Of a DNA stretch of 64,000 nt, positions 36,489 to 44,159 are shown piece by piece. Position 1 is the first letter of the stretch. Each line of letters opens with the position of its first letter. A program made the translations under genes and the position numbers. The stretch comes from Cytophagales bacterium (GTDB lineage Bacteria; Bacteroidota; Bacteroidia; Cytophagales; Bernardetiaceae), in contig JAAFJX010000012.1 of assembly GCA_013299045.1 (NCBI GenBank), positions 1-64,000 on the forward strand, given 5' to 3'. The notes below the pieces were generated by a model. It made no database searches. It saw only the letters and a list, made by a program, of their open reading frames with translations, and had not been told where the DNA came from.

Positions 36489-36519
36489 CAAATTTAGTTA
36501 TTTTTTTGTTTCGTATCAA
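36489..36519 (-). promoter_or_regulatory. Bacteroidota promoter of the lipoprotein/ABC/DUF1599 operon
   Basis: On the minus strand TTG (36519-36517), a 20-base spacer, and TAAATTTG (36496-36489) match both promoter elements and spacing. The leader to the ATG at 36425 is about 60 bases. Confidence 0.65.
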
Positions 36520-36534
36520 TTCGTTATTTAATTT

Positions 36535-36785
36535 TTAGCTGGTCTGGAGCACCACAAACGTTTGGCAAAGGACATCTTTAGTTGGGTATTGTTCGTAGAT
36601 TGATGCGTTTTGCTGCCAAGTAGAGCCAAGATTTGAAGGTTTGACTACCATCTCATTGCATATATTCTAAAGCTAAACGGGCTTCCATGACTTGGTGCGT
36701 AGTTGAAAATAATTTTTCAAAACTGCTGAGGCAAAGCATACTCATCAAAGTTTCTCTCTGGAATGTAAACTGATAATTTGTTCAT
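36535..36785 (-). pseudogene. Possible decayed small gene
   Basis: On the minus strand an ATG at 36785 begins MNKLSVYIPERNFDEYALPQ and soon meets a stop. A shift of one frame continues FEKLFSTTHQVMEARLALEY, again ending in a stop, and a third frame gives 37 more open residues to 36535. Each piece reads like protein, so this may be a frameshifted gene of about 80 residues. No family was recognised. It fills the 474-bp gap between the lipoprotein promoter and the SRPBCC gene. Confidence 0.35.
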
Positions 36786-36899
36786 ACTATTCTTTTGGAT
36801 ACAAAAATGCACTAATTTTAACTAAACAAGTCCGATAAGAATTTTTCTATCTGTTGAATCTAAGAAGAAACATTTATACATTTCTTTACGTTATTTGGC

Positions 36900-37358
36900 A
36901 TGAAAGATATTCTGCACACCATGCCGCATTTACAACTAGAAACAAAAGTTAATCAAGACTATAAAACTGTTTTCGCAGGCTTTGACCGTAAGTTGTTTGA
37001 CGTACTCTTGCCCAATTTTCCGCCAGTAAAAGTGCTTGAGTTCGACGGACAGCGCGTGGATGGCCGAGTGGGTATTGAGATGAACCTCTTTTTGTTTAAA
37101 ATTGTTTGGATAGTGCGTATTGTATCCATAACCGAAAGTTTAGACGAAATTGAGTTTGTGGACGAAGGCGTGGAGTTGCCTTCTTTTTTGCGCTATTGGA
37201 AGCATAGGCACATTGTTCGTCATAACGGCGTAAGTACTACCATTATTGATGACATAACATTTTATAGTCCTTATCGCGTTTTAGACTGGCTGCTTTATCC
37301 CATCTTTTGGTTGCAGTTTTTCATGCGTCGCCCAATTTATGAACGCTTTTTTTCTTGA
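36900..37358 (+). CDS. SRPBCC-family protein
   Basis: 152 residues with the general plan of the START/SRPBCC fold: N-terminal strand LETKVNQDYKTVFAGFD, then FPPVKVLEFDGQRVDGRVGI, and a long C-terminal helix (YRVLDWLLYPIFWLQFFMRR) that is unusually hydrophobic and could reach the membrane. The family binds hydrophobic ligands or acts in lipid transfer; the ligand is unknown. It is followed 60 bases later by the GLPGLI gene on the same strand. Confidence 0.65.
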   Translation: MKDILHTMPHLQLETKVNQDYKTVFAGFDRKLFDVLLPNFPPVKVLEFDGQRVDGRVGIEMNLFLFKIVWIVRIVSITESLDEIEFVDEGVELPSFLRYWKHRHIVRHNGVSTTIIDDITFYSPYRVLDWLLYPIFWLQFFMRRPIYERFFS

Positions 37359-37418
37359 CTCTGCCGTAGTTTTTATCTAAATTTACGGCCAGAATCACAT
37401 GAAACACTATTCGCATTT

Positions 37419-38189
37419 ATGAAAATTTATGTTGCAAGGCTCTTTCTATGCCTCATTTTATGCTTCGGCGCGCTGCCAAATTATGCACAAACCTCTATCA
37501 ATGAAGGAGTTGTGCATTTTGTTCGCACCACAAACTGGGTACAAATCCGCAATAAATTGCCTTTTTTGAGCCAGGAGGAAAAAGACCGTGCGCTTCTCAG
37601 TTGGGGAAACGAGGCATATTCCGAATATTATCAATTATTGTTTTCAGCCAATAAGAGCATTTATTTGGAAGATGAAGAGGCAAAAGCCGCTGCCGCCACC
37701 GAAGTACAAAATTGGTCTTCACGCAAAGTGCCATTTGCTTATTACCGAGATTTTGAGGCACAGAAGGCCGTCAATGTAGAAACTACTTTAGGTAAGCTCT
37801 ACATCATGCAAGATAGTATTAGGCCAGTAAAATGGCGAATAGAAAACCAAATCAAAGATGTGGCTGGCTATATCTGTATGAAGGCAACCACAACAGACCC
37901 AGTTACAAACTTCAAAATAGCGGCATGGTTTGCACAAGACCTCACCTTGCAGGCTGGCCCAGAGCGCTATTCTGGACTGCCAGGTATGATTCTGGAGCTA
38001 GATATCAACGAAGGCGATGTGATTGTGGCGGCCAGTAAAGTAGAACAAAAAAATATTGCGGCTGAACTCAAAGTACCAAGCGCAAAAGGTAAAAAAATTG
38101 ACCAACAAGGCTTTGATACAATCATAAAAGAGCATATCAAGTCTTCTATAAAGGCACAACGCAACCCGTATTGGTCTATTCGTTATTGA
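37419..38189 (+). CDS. GLPGLI-family secreted protein
   Basis: 256 residues with a signal peptide (cleavage near YAQT, residue 24). The family signature is seen as YSGLPGMILELDINEG, which gives the family its name, preceded by DVAGYICMKATTTDP and AWFAQDLTLQAGPERYSG. GLPGLI proteins are common in Bacteroidota; their function is unknown, and they often occur next to TonB-linked genes. The mature protein is probably periplasmic or outer-membrane associated. A TATTTTTG element for the next gene follows. Confidence 0.88.
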   Translation: MKIYVARLFLCLILCFGALPNYAQTSINEGVVHFVRTTNWVQIRNKLPFLSQEEKDRALLSWGNEAYSEYYQLLFSANKSIYLEDEEAKAAAATEVQNWSSRKVPFAYYRDFEAQKAVNVETTLGKLYIMQDSIRPVKWRIENQIKDVAGYICMKATTTDPVTNFKIAAWFAQDLTLQAGPERYSGLPGMILELDINEGDVIVAASKVEQKNIAAELKVPSAKGKKIDQQGFDTIIKEHIKSSIKAQRNPYWSIRY

Positions 38190-38261
38190 GTGGCTGCAAA
38201 ATAGCTTATAACTATTTAAAGTTTGTGTTGCATCTATACACTAAACTGCAAAAAGCATTAG

Positions 38262-38269
38262 TATTTTTG
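38262..38269 (+). promoter_or_regulatory. -7 element for the OmpA/PD40 gene
   Basis: TATTTTTG fits TAnnTTTG and lies 64 bases before the ATG at 38334 but only ten bases before an alternative ATG at 38280, which makes the downstream start more plausible. No -33 element at the expected distance. Confidence 0.45.
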
Positions 38270-38333
38270 TAGTTTTATTATGATGTTTATAACACAATTT
38301 TCAGCAACTTTATCAACACCAGCAAAGAGTTTT

Positions 38334-40271
38334 ATGCGTTATTTTTCCTTTCTGTTTCTAGGCTTGTTTTTAATAGCCAACTCGGTTTGGGCACAGCTCC
38401 CCCTCAGCACAACCAACAAAAAGGCCATTGCCCTTTTTATGGAAGCGCAAGACCTTATGAAAATGCGTTCTGACAAAGACTATTTAGCAAAGGCTACCGA
38501 GAATTATAAAAGGTGTATCAAGATAGACCCTAATTTTTTTGAGGCACACCGCGCCCTGGTCGTTAATTATAACTATCTGCGAGACCCTGCCAGCATGGAA
38601 GTCCATCTGCGGCGCTGTGCCGACATCAAAGGCTCTGAACCGCGTTATGCTGCTTTGCACTTTGACGTAGCCGAACTTGATTTTGGAAAAGGGCTTTATG
38701 AAGCTGCCAAAACCAGCTACAGCAAATTTGTCAGTGCAAATCCTACAGATAAAAAGCTGCTAAAATTGGCCGAGTTGCGCCTCAAATGCTGCGACTATGC
38801 CGTAGAAGGCATGAAAAAACCGCTAGAAATCAAGCCAGAATTACTGCCTGAACTCATCAATGCCTATGCTTTGCAATATTATCCCAACGTATCGGCAGAC
38901 AAACAAAAACTCTTCTACACAATGGTAACAGAACCACTTGGACATGAGGATTTGGTAATTAGCCTTAGCAAAGATGGCCAATGGCAAAAACCTGAAATCA
39001 TTGCAGAGCTTAGTACACTCGGCAATGAGGGCACGTGTGCCATCTCTGCTGATGGAAAGTGCCTTATATTTACTTCATGCCAGAATATAGAAGGCCGTAT
39101 GACCATTGGTTCGTGCGACCTTTTTATTACCTACTTCCGGGCAGGCCGTTGGACAAATCCAGTAAACATGGGTATCAATATCAACTCAAAAGAATGGGAC
39201 TCACAACCCACTCTTTCGGCTGATGGCAGAACCCTCTATTTCGTATCCTCCAGAGCAGGCGGCTATGGCAAATCGGATATTTGGTGCAGCAAAAAGACTG
39301 AAAATGATGAATGGCTCGCTGCTACCAACCTAGGCCCAGTTATCAACACCACCGAAGATGATTCAAGTCCATACATTCATACGAACGGGGTGAGTCTTTT
39401 TTTCTCTTCAGACGGCCATGTAGGCTATGGTAACCAAGATATTTTTAGGTCGGACAAACTCCCTGATGGTACATTTGGAGCACCCCAAAATTTAGGCTAC
39501 CCTATTAATAATCATGAGCGCCAAGAGGGTCTTTGTATTAGTTCAGATGGCAAGAAGGCCTATTACTCAGCAACTAACACAGAAGCTACTCAGAAGTTTG
39601 CCAACTCTAAGCTCTATTACTTTGAAGTGCCAGAGGCCATACAAGTCAAAGTCTTTAGTAGCTATGTACGGGGCCGTGTTTTTGATGCCAAAACCAAAGC
39701 CCTACTAGGAGCACGCATAGAATTAGCGAACCTTACTAATAAGCAAACAGAATCCATCGTTAATTCAGACGAAAAAGCGGGCGATTATCTTTTCGTTGTA
39801 AACAAAGGGAGCGAATATGCACTGAATGTATCTAAAAAGGGCTATCTATTTCAGAGCCTTACTTTTGATTGCACACAAAGCGAAGCGAACAAATCTTTAG
39901 ACATTGATATATACTTAGAACCAGTAGAAAAAGGTTCTAGTGTGGTTCTGAAAAATATCTTTTTTGAGACTGCTAAATGGGATTTGTTAGAAAAGTCGGC
40001 AACCGAATTAGGCTCTCTTGTAAAATTTTTGACAAATAATGCCAACTTAAAAATAGAAATCTCTGGCCATACGGACGATGTGGGAGCGAACGATACCAAT
40101 CAAACTCTTTCTGAAAAACGTGCCCAAACAGTAGTGGACTACCTCATTAAGGCAGGCATTGATAAAAGCAGAATTATAGCCAAAGGCTATGGCGAAACCG
40201 CACCCAAAATAGCAAACACCAACGATGCGAACCGCGCCCAGAACCGCAGAATTGAGTTTAAAATTTTGTAA
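38334..40271 (+). CDS. OmpA-family protein with TPR and PD40 repeats
   Basis: 645 residues from the ATG at 38334, which starts a clean signal peptide (MRYFSFLFLGLFLIANSVWA). After it come TPR-type helices (residues 30-150), a beta-propeller-like PD40 region with four repeats (ISADGKCLIFTS, LSADGRTLYFVSSR, SLFFSSDGH, ISSDGKKAYYS), a CarboxypepD-regulatory-like domain (SYVRGRVFDAKTKALLGARI) and a C-terminal OmpA domain. The latter has the peptidoglycan-binding motif ISGHTDDVGAND, TLSEKRAQTVVDYL and NRAQNRRIEFKIL. This layout is typical of Bacteroidota outer-membrane-associated proteins, including gliding and type IX secretion components, but those are not proven here. Confidence 0.87.
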   Translation: MRYFSFLFLGLFLIANSVWAQLPLSTTNKKAIALFMEAQDLMKMRSDKDYLAKATENYKRCIKIDPNFFEAHRALVVNYNYLRDPASMEVHLRRCADIKGSEPRYAALHFDVAELDFGKGLYEAAKTSYSKFVSANPTDKKLLKLAELRLKCCDYAVEGMKKPLEIKPELLPELINAYALQYYPNVSADKQKLFYTMVTEPLGHEDLVISLSKDGQWQKPEIIAELSTLGNEGTCAISADGKCLIFTSCQNIEGRMTIGSCDLFITYFRAGRWTNPVNMGININSKEWDSQPTLSADGRTLYFVSSRAGGYGKSDIWCSKKTENDEWLAATNLGPVINTTEDDSSPYIHTNGVSLFFSSDGHVGYGNQDIFRSDKLPDGTFGAPQNLGYPINNHERQEGLCISSDGKKAYYSATNTEATQKFANSKLYYFEVPEAIQVKVFSSYVRGRVFDAKTKALLGARIELANLTNKQTESIVNSDEKAGDYLFVVNKGSEYALNVSKKGYLFQSLTFDCTQSEANKSLDIDIYLEPVEKGSSVVLKNIFFETAKWDLLEKSATELGSLVKFLTNNANLKIEISGHTDDVGANDTNQTLSEKRAQTVVDYLIKAGIDKSRIIAKGYGETAPKIANTNDANRAQNRRIEFKIL

Positions 40272-40284
40272 CGAAGGCTTACAC

Positions 40285-41523
40285 TTAGTCTTGAAAGAGC
40301 TTTCTTGTGGACTGGCTGATGTCTCGGAAATATTCAATTTTATAGAATGCAACAAGATGTTTTAAGACTTGGTTGCCTGTAAAGTCCGTAGGTACGTCTA
40401 TCATGTAGGACTGCCCTGTATCGCGTAAGTTGGCCTCTGGTGTCAGTTTGAGCAGGCAGTCCAGCAGTTCTTGTCGGTCTGCATTACAGTTCATTTCAAA
40501 GGTATTGGTAAGACGGTCTTTCCCAAATTCTTTGACGCTGCCGTTGTAAATGGCTTTTCCCTCACGCAGAAACACTATGTTATCCACCACGCTCTCAATT
40601 TCGTGTAACTGCTGCGAACTAAGCACTATAGAAATGGGGTAGCGAATGGAATCGGCTAAAAGACGCAAGTCTTGAAGAAAAAGAAGTTTTGTGTTGATGT
40701 CCAAGTTAGCGAGCGGCTCGTCTAGAATGAGTAGTTTCGGATGCCACACCAAAGCACGCGCTAGTTCAAAACGCAGCTTGTAACCACTTGAAATATCGCC
40801 CCAGCTAGAGTTATGATAGCGGCTCAGCCCCAAACGGTGTATGATAAATTCTACATAATCTTCGTTCTGGTCGCCATAAATACCATGGTTGGCTGCCGCA
40901 AAGTGCAAATTGTCTTTGAGTTTGCCCTGCCATGCCTTCAAATGCTGGGGAATGAAAGCAATTTGCTGCTTGATGCTGTACCAATCCGGAACGGCGTGGC
41001 CTATGCTTGGGTATGCCAAATCCCCTGAATCGGCGGCCAAATCACCCGCAATGATACGCAAAAGCGTTGTCTTTCCGTTGCCATTCTCGCCTACCAAGCC
41101 CGTTATCTCGGAAGTTTTGAGTTGTAAATTAACTGCCTGCAACGCAAAACGCACAGACTTATACGTTTTACTTAAATGTTTTCCTACAAAAGCAAATTGC
41201 TTTTTACTAAATTCTTGACCATCAACATCTTTGTTGGATTCTTCCGGACTGAGGCTGCGCTCCCAGGAAAGCTGGCCTAGTTGCAAAATCAGCCCATTCA
41301 GTTGCTCATATATTTGCTCCCTTTCGCTGCTGCTGGGCTGGCTTTGCTGCATAAAAATATTGAACTTACTGCGTATACGCATAGCCTCCTGACGGCTTGA
41401 AAGCGGTACGTCATAATCATTAACGAGGTCTAGAAGACGGCGTGTGGCTAAATTTATATCGTTACTGGCAATTAACTGTTTTATTTCAAGCAGTCTATTG
41501 TGATAAGCAGTTTGCAGGTTCAT
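40285..41523 (-). CDS. ABC ATPase with an extra N-terminal helical domain
   Basis: 412 residues. The first 100 or so are helical and rich in charged residues, with repeated LL and NDYD-type stretches (LLDLVNDYDVPLSSRQ), unlike a normal ABC protein. The ATPase domain then shows Walker A GENGNGKTT (about 145), signature SSGYKLRFELARAL in place of the canonical LSGGQ, and Walker B LLILDEPLANLD. The C-terminal 60 residues may be regulatory. No permease is adjacent. A role in transport, or as a soluble ABC regulator, cannot be decided. It converges with the OmpA/PD40 gene with 13 bases between the stops. Confidence 0.75.
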   Translation of the reverse strand: MNLQTAYHNRLLEIKQLIASNDINLATRRLLDLVNDYDVPLSSRQEAMRIRSKFNIFMQQSQPSSSEREQIYEQLNGLILQLGQLSWERSLSPEESNKDVDGQEFSKKQFAFVGKHLSKTYKSVRFALQAVNLQLKTSEITGLVGENGNGKTTLLRIIAGDLAADSGDLAYPSIGHAVPDWYSIKQQIAFIPQHLKAWQGKLKDNLHFAAANHGIYGDQNEDYVEFIIHRLGLSRYHNSSWGDISSGYKLRFELARALVWHPKLLILDEPLANLDINTKLLFLQDLRLLADSIRYPISIVLSSQQLHEIESVVDNIVFLREGKAIYNGSVKEFGKDRLTNTFEMNCNADRQELLDCLLKLTPEANLRDTGQSYMIDVPTDFTGNQVLKHLVAFYKIEYFRDISQSTRKLFQD

Positions 41524-41715
41524 GCCAAAAATGTAAAAACGTTAGAGCGTTTGGGTAAGCGTGTATTTGATACATTCGCAATTAACAATAGAATTTTTAT
41601 TCTTTTACGGATTCTGTTTATTTTGGATATATTTTTTATGCGTATTCAATCCCTGTTTTTCTTTGGAAGTATTCTGCAAATGATAATAATGCTGCCTCAA
41701 AGGGTTGATTTTCTG

Positions 41716-41938
41716 CTTTTTGCCTTGATGCAGAACTGAAGCGCAAGCTGAAAGTTCCGACCGTAGGTCGTAGCAAAAAAAATAAAGGCTCGCAAAAAGC
41801 CAATTTTGCTGAGATAATAGCTTTTTTATCAAAACCAACGAATGGTTTTTTTTTTAATTTGGTGTTTTTACAAGATATTTTTACACAGAAAATCTCAACG
41901 TCTAGCATTTGAGCCATTCGCTTTTGTCTGATGCGAGG
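41716..41938 (-). repeat. Dispersed mosaic repeat, copy D
   Basis: On the minus strand copy D starts at 41938 directly in the core (CCTCGCATCAGACAAAAGC), lacking the TAGTCGTCCCTT terminus. It continues with the GAGATTTTCTGTG block shared with copy A. Then comes a degenerate form of the KKKPF block shared with B and C, and the final block shared with copy C (GAACTTTCAGC, CTGCATCAAGGCAAAAAG). The inverted-repeat arms are AACGAATGG near 41837 and AGCCATTCGCT at 41912-41922, one pair being a G-T wobble. It lies in the 498-bp gap between gltX and the ABC ATPase gene. Confidence 0.65.
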
Positions 41939-42021
41939 TGGCCATAAACGAAATAACTCATCAAGCGCCACCTGAAAGTAAGCCTCAATCAAATCTTATG
42001 AAAGAAATGCAATGTGGGCGA

Positions 42022-43563
42022 TTATCCAAGCATTTTTTCAAAGTTTGCAAGGGCAGTTTTGATGCGGCTTGTGGCTTCTTTAGCACCGAGCAAGCTAATA
42101 ATTTCCATGAGGTCTGGTCCAGCCGCATGGCCAGTAAGCGCCAAACGCAAAGCGGGCATGGCTTTACCGATTTTCATTTGTAACTTTTCAGTGCAATCAT
42201 GCAAAATTTGCTTAGCCTGTTCGCTGCTAATGCTGTCAGTTGCACGAATCAATTGCTGAGCATAATCTTCCAGAACGATGGAGGCTTCATTGCTCCACTT
42301 GGAAGCAGCTTTTTCGTCATAGCTACTTGGTGCAAAAAAGAGATATTGCGCTTCAGACCAAATATCGGCAAGAAAGATGGCTCTTTCTTTCATTAAGCTC
42401 ACAATCTTGGCTGCTTTTTCCAAAGAGCAGTTAATTTGTTGTTTTTCCAGTTCGTTAGTCAGGTAGATAGCCAGCTCGTTATCAGGCTTTTGCCTCAAAT
42501 AATGCTGATTGTACCATTTGGCTTTATCAATATCAAACTTGATACCTGCTTTGTTAATACGCTCAATACTAAAAGCCTGCGTGAGTTCCTCCATCGTAAA
42601 AATTTCTTGGGTAGTGCCTGGGTTCCAGCCCAAAAGCGCCAAAAAATTAATGAAAGCATCAGGGAAGTAGCCCGCTTCACGATAGCCACTTGCTTTGTCT
42701 TCAGGATTAAACGGGTCTTGCCAGTCCATCGGAAATACAGGAAAACCTAGACGGTCGCCGTCTCTTTTGCTTAATTTTCCATTCCCGTCTGGGCGAAGTA
42801 AGAGAGGCAAGTGCGCAAATTGTGGCATCTGAGCCTCCCAGCCCAGATACTTGTAGAGCAATACGTGTAGAGGAGCAGAAGGCAGCCATTCTTCGCCCCT
42901 GATGACGTGTGTAATTTTCATTAAATAATCATCAACCACGTTGGCCAAATGATAAGTAGGCATTCCATCAGATTTCAACAAAACCTTATCGTCAAGCGTA
43001 GAAGTATGAACGACCACCCAGCCACGCACGAGGTCATTAAGGCGCACCTCCTCTTTTCTAGGCATTTTTATACGGATAACGTAAGGGTCGCCGCTAGCCA
43101 AACGGGCTTTTACCTCTTCCTCTGGCAGAGTGAGCGAGTTTTTCATCTGCATTCGCGTAATGGCATTATATTGAGGAGAAGCCACACGCGCTGCTTTGAG
43201 TTTTTCACGCATCTCGTCCAGTTCTTGCTCTGTATCAAAGGCATAGTAAGCAGTGCCCTCTTCTACCATTCTGTAAGCATACTGCGCATACATAGGTTTG
43301 CGTTCAGACTGGCGATAGGGAGCGCAAGGCCCGCCAACAAGTGGACTTTCGTCTGCCACAATGCCGCACCATTCTAAAGCCTTAATAATATATGCTTCAG
43401 CACCAGGCACAAAGCGGGTTTGGTCGGTGTCTTCAATCCTAATCAAAAACTGCCCCTTGTGCTTCTTGGCAAAAAGATAGTTGAATAGGGCGGTACGGAC
43501 ACCACCTATATGCAGCGCACCTGTAGGACTAGGCGCGAAACGGACTCTTACAGTCTTTTCCAT
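42022..43563 (-). CDS. gltX: Glutamate--tRNA ligase
   Basis: GltX charges glutamate onto tRNA(Glu), and in GatCAB organisms also onto tRNA(Gln). The 513-residue length is right. The HIGH motif is seen in FAPSPTGALHIGG (residues 8-20), followed by RIEDTDQTR. The KMSKS-loop equivalent is KLSKRDGD near 260. The C-terminal anticodon-binding domain is present. It agrees with the presence of gatB in this window, which implies an indirect Gln-tRNA or Asn-tRNA route. A -7 element (TATCTTTG) lies 30 bases upstream of the start. Confidence 0.95.
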   Translation of the reverse strand: MEKTVRVRFAPSPTGALHIGGVRTALFNYLFAKKHKGQFLIRIEDTDQTRFVPGAEAYIIKALEWCGIVADESPLVGGPCAPYRQSERKPMYAQYAYRMVEEGTAYYAFDTEQELDEMREKLKAARVASPQYNAITRMQMKNSLTLPEEEVKARLASGDPYVIRIKMPRKEEVRLNDLVRGWVVVHTSTLDDKVLLKSDGMPTYHLANVVDDYLMKITHVIRGEEWLPSAPLHVLLYKYLGWEAQMPQFAHLPLLLRPDGNGKLSKRDGDRLGFPVFPMDWQDPFNPEDKASGYREAGYFPDAFINFLALLGWNPGTTQEIFTMEELTQAFSIERINKAGIKFDIDKAKWYNQHYLRQKPDNELAIYLTNELEKQQINCSLEKAAKIVSLMKERAIFLADIWSEAQYLFFAPSSYDEKAASKWSNEASIVLEDYAQQLIRATDSISSEQAKQILHDCTEKLQMKIGKAMPALRLALTGHAAGPDLMEIISLLGAKEATSRIKTALANFEKMLG

Positions 43564-43592
43564 GTTCTATGCGAATCGGATTTTTACGGGTG

Positions 43593-43600
43593 CAAAGATA
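43593..43600 (-). promoter_or_regulatory. -7 element for gltX
   Basis: The minus strand reads TATCTTTG, an exact consensus match, 30 bases before the gltX ATG at 43563. No TTG was found 20 bases further upstream. Confidence 0.5.
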
Positions 43601-43702
43601 GGCGTTTTTAGCCTTAAAACCGAACATCTTATAGAATTTCATTTCTTTTATCAATCCCGTCTTAAATAAATATGGTGGGTGGGCATATTTTAGCCTAAAA
43701 TA

Positions 43703-43710
43703 TATCTTTG
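43703..43710 (+). promoter_or_regulatory. Candidate -7 element with a short frame behind it
   Basis: TATCTTTG exactly matches the consensus and lies 30 bases before an ATG that opens a 44-residue frame. No -33 partner was seen. Confidence 0.35.
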
Positions 43711-43739
43711 AGGTGTAAAAAAACAATCCGCTATAGTAA

Positions 43740-43874
43740 ATGCGTCTATTCGGAACTCAAGCCTTTGGCCCAAAAAGTAATTGGCAAGGTTTGCCTGATG
43801 GCGGTCTTTACTGCTGGGGGCAGTCAGTCATAAAAAAAATGCTGCATCTACAATTAAGAAGAGGTATGTACTAG
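43740..43874 (+). CDS. Possible small protein of 44 residues
   Basis: The frame starts ATG at 43740 and encodes MRLFGTQAFGPKSNWQGL, continuing P-D-G-G-L-Y-C-W-G, with a basic C-terminus and a stop at 43872-43874. It has a consensus -7 element 30 bases upstream. The composition looks protein-like (several Gly, Trp, Tyr), but there is no homology evidence, and it may be the start of a decayed gene. Confidence 0.3.
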   Translation: MRLFGTQAFGPKSNWQGLPDGGLYCWGQSVIKKMLHLQLRRGMY

Positions 43875-44092
43875 AAGCCCACCAATTTACAAAGAACTTG
43901 TAGGTTTCTATAAACTTATACTCAAGAAACAATGCGAGTATAGCTCAGGAACAAACCTTAATAAAAAGTCTATTCGCAGTATTTGCTTTGGTTTTCTATG
44001 AAAGCAAGTAAAATTCAAGCAAATTTATGAGCCTCTCGGCGCTTGATTTAAAGTTTTTTAACGCTTTGTTTGTTGCTTTAATCCGTCAAAAA
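43875..44092. other. Non-coding region before the BamA-like gene
   Basis: AT-rich, no frame of note. A GCGAGTATAGCTCAG stretch near 43931 resembles the start of a tRNA but is not followed by tRNA-like folding. Confidence 0.35.
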
Positions 44093-44124
44093 TTTGCCTT
44101 AGCGCCTAACTTTGCGTAGCTTTG
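44093..44124 (+). promoter_or_regulatory. Bacteroidota promoter of the BamA-like gene
   Basis: TTTG (44093-44096), a 20-base spacer and TAGCTTTG (44117-44124) match the consensus and spacing exactly, 36 bases before the ATG at 44160. Confidence 0.75.
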
Positions 44125-44159
44125 CGGCCACAAATCCACGATTGTTTTCCGTTTGTTTT

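Noticed and set aside
41636-41992. 118-residue minus-strand frame over repeat copy D
   Set aside because: It consists mainly of the repeat, shares only the repeat-derived peptide with other copies and has no promoter or family evidence.
43925-44000. tRNA-like start GCGAGTATAGCTCAG
   Set aside because: After the D-stem-like beginning there is no anticodon stem, T-loop or 3' end in the following 75 bases.
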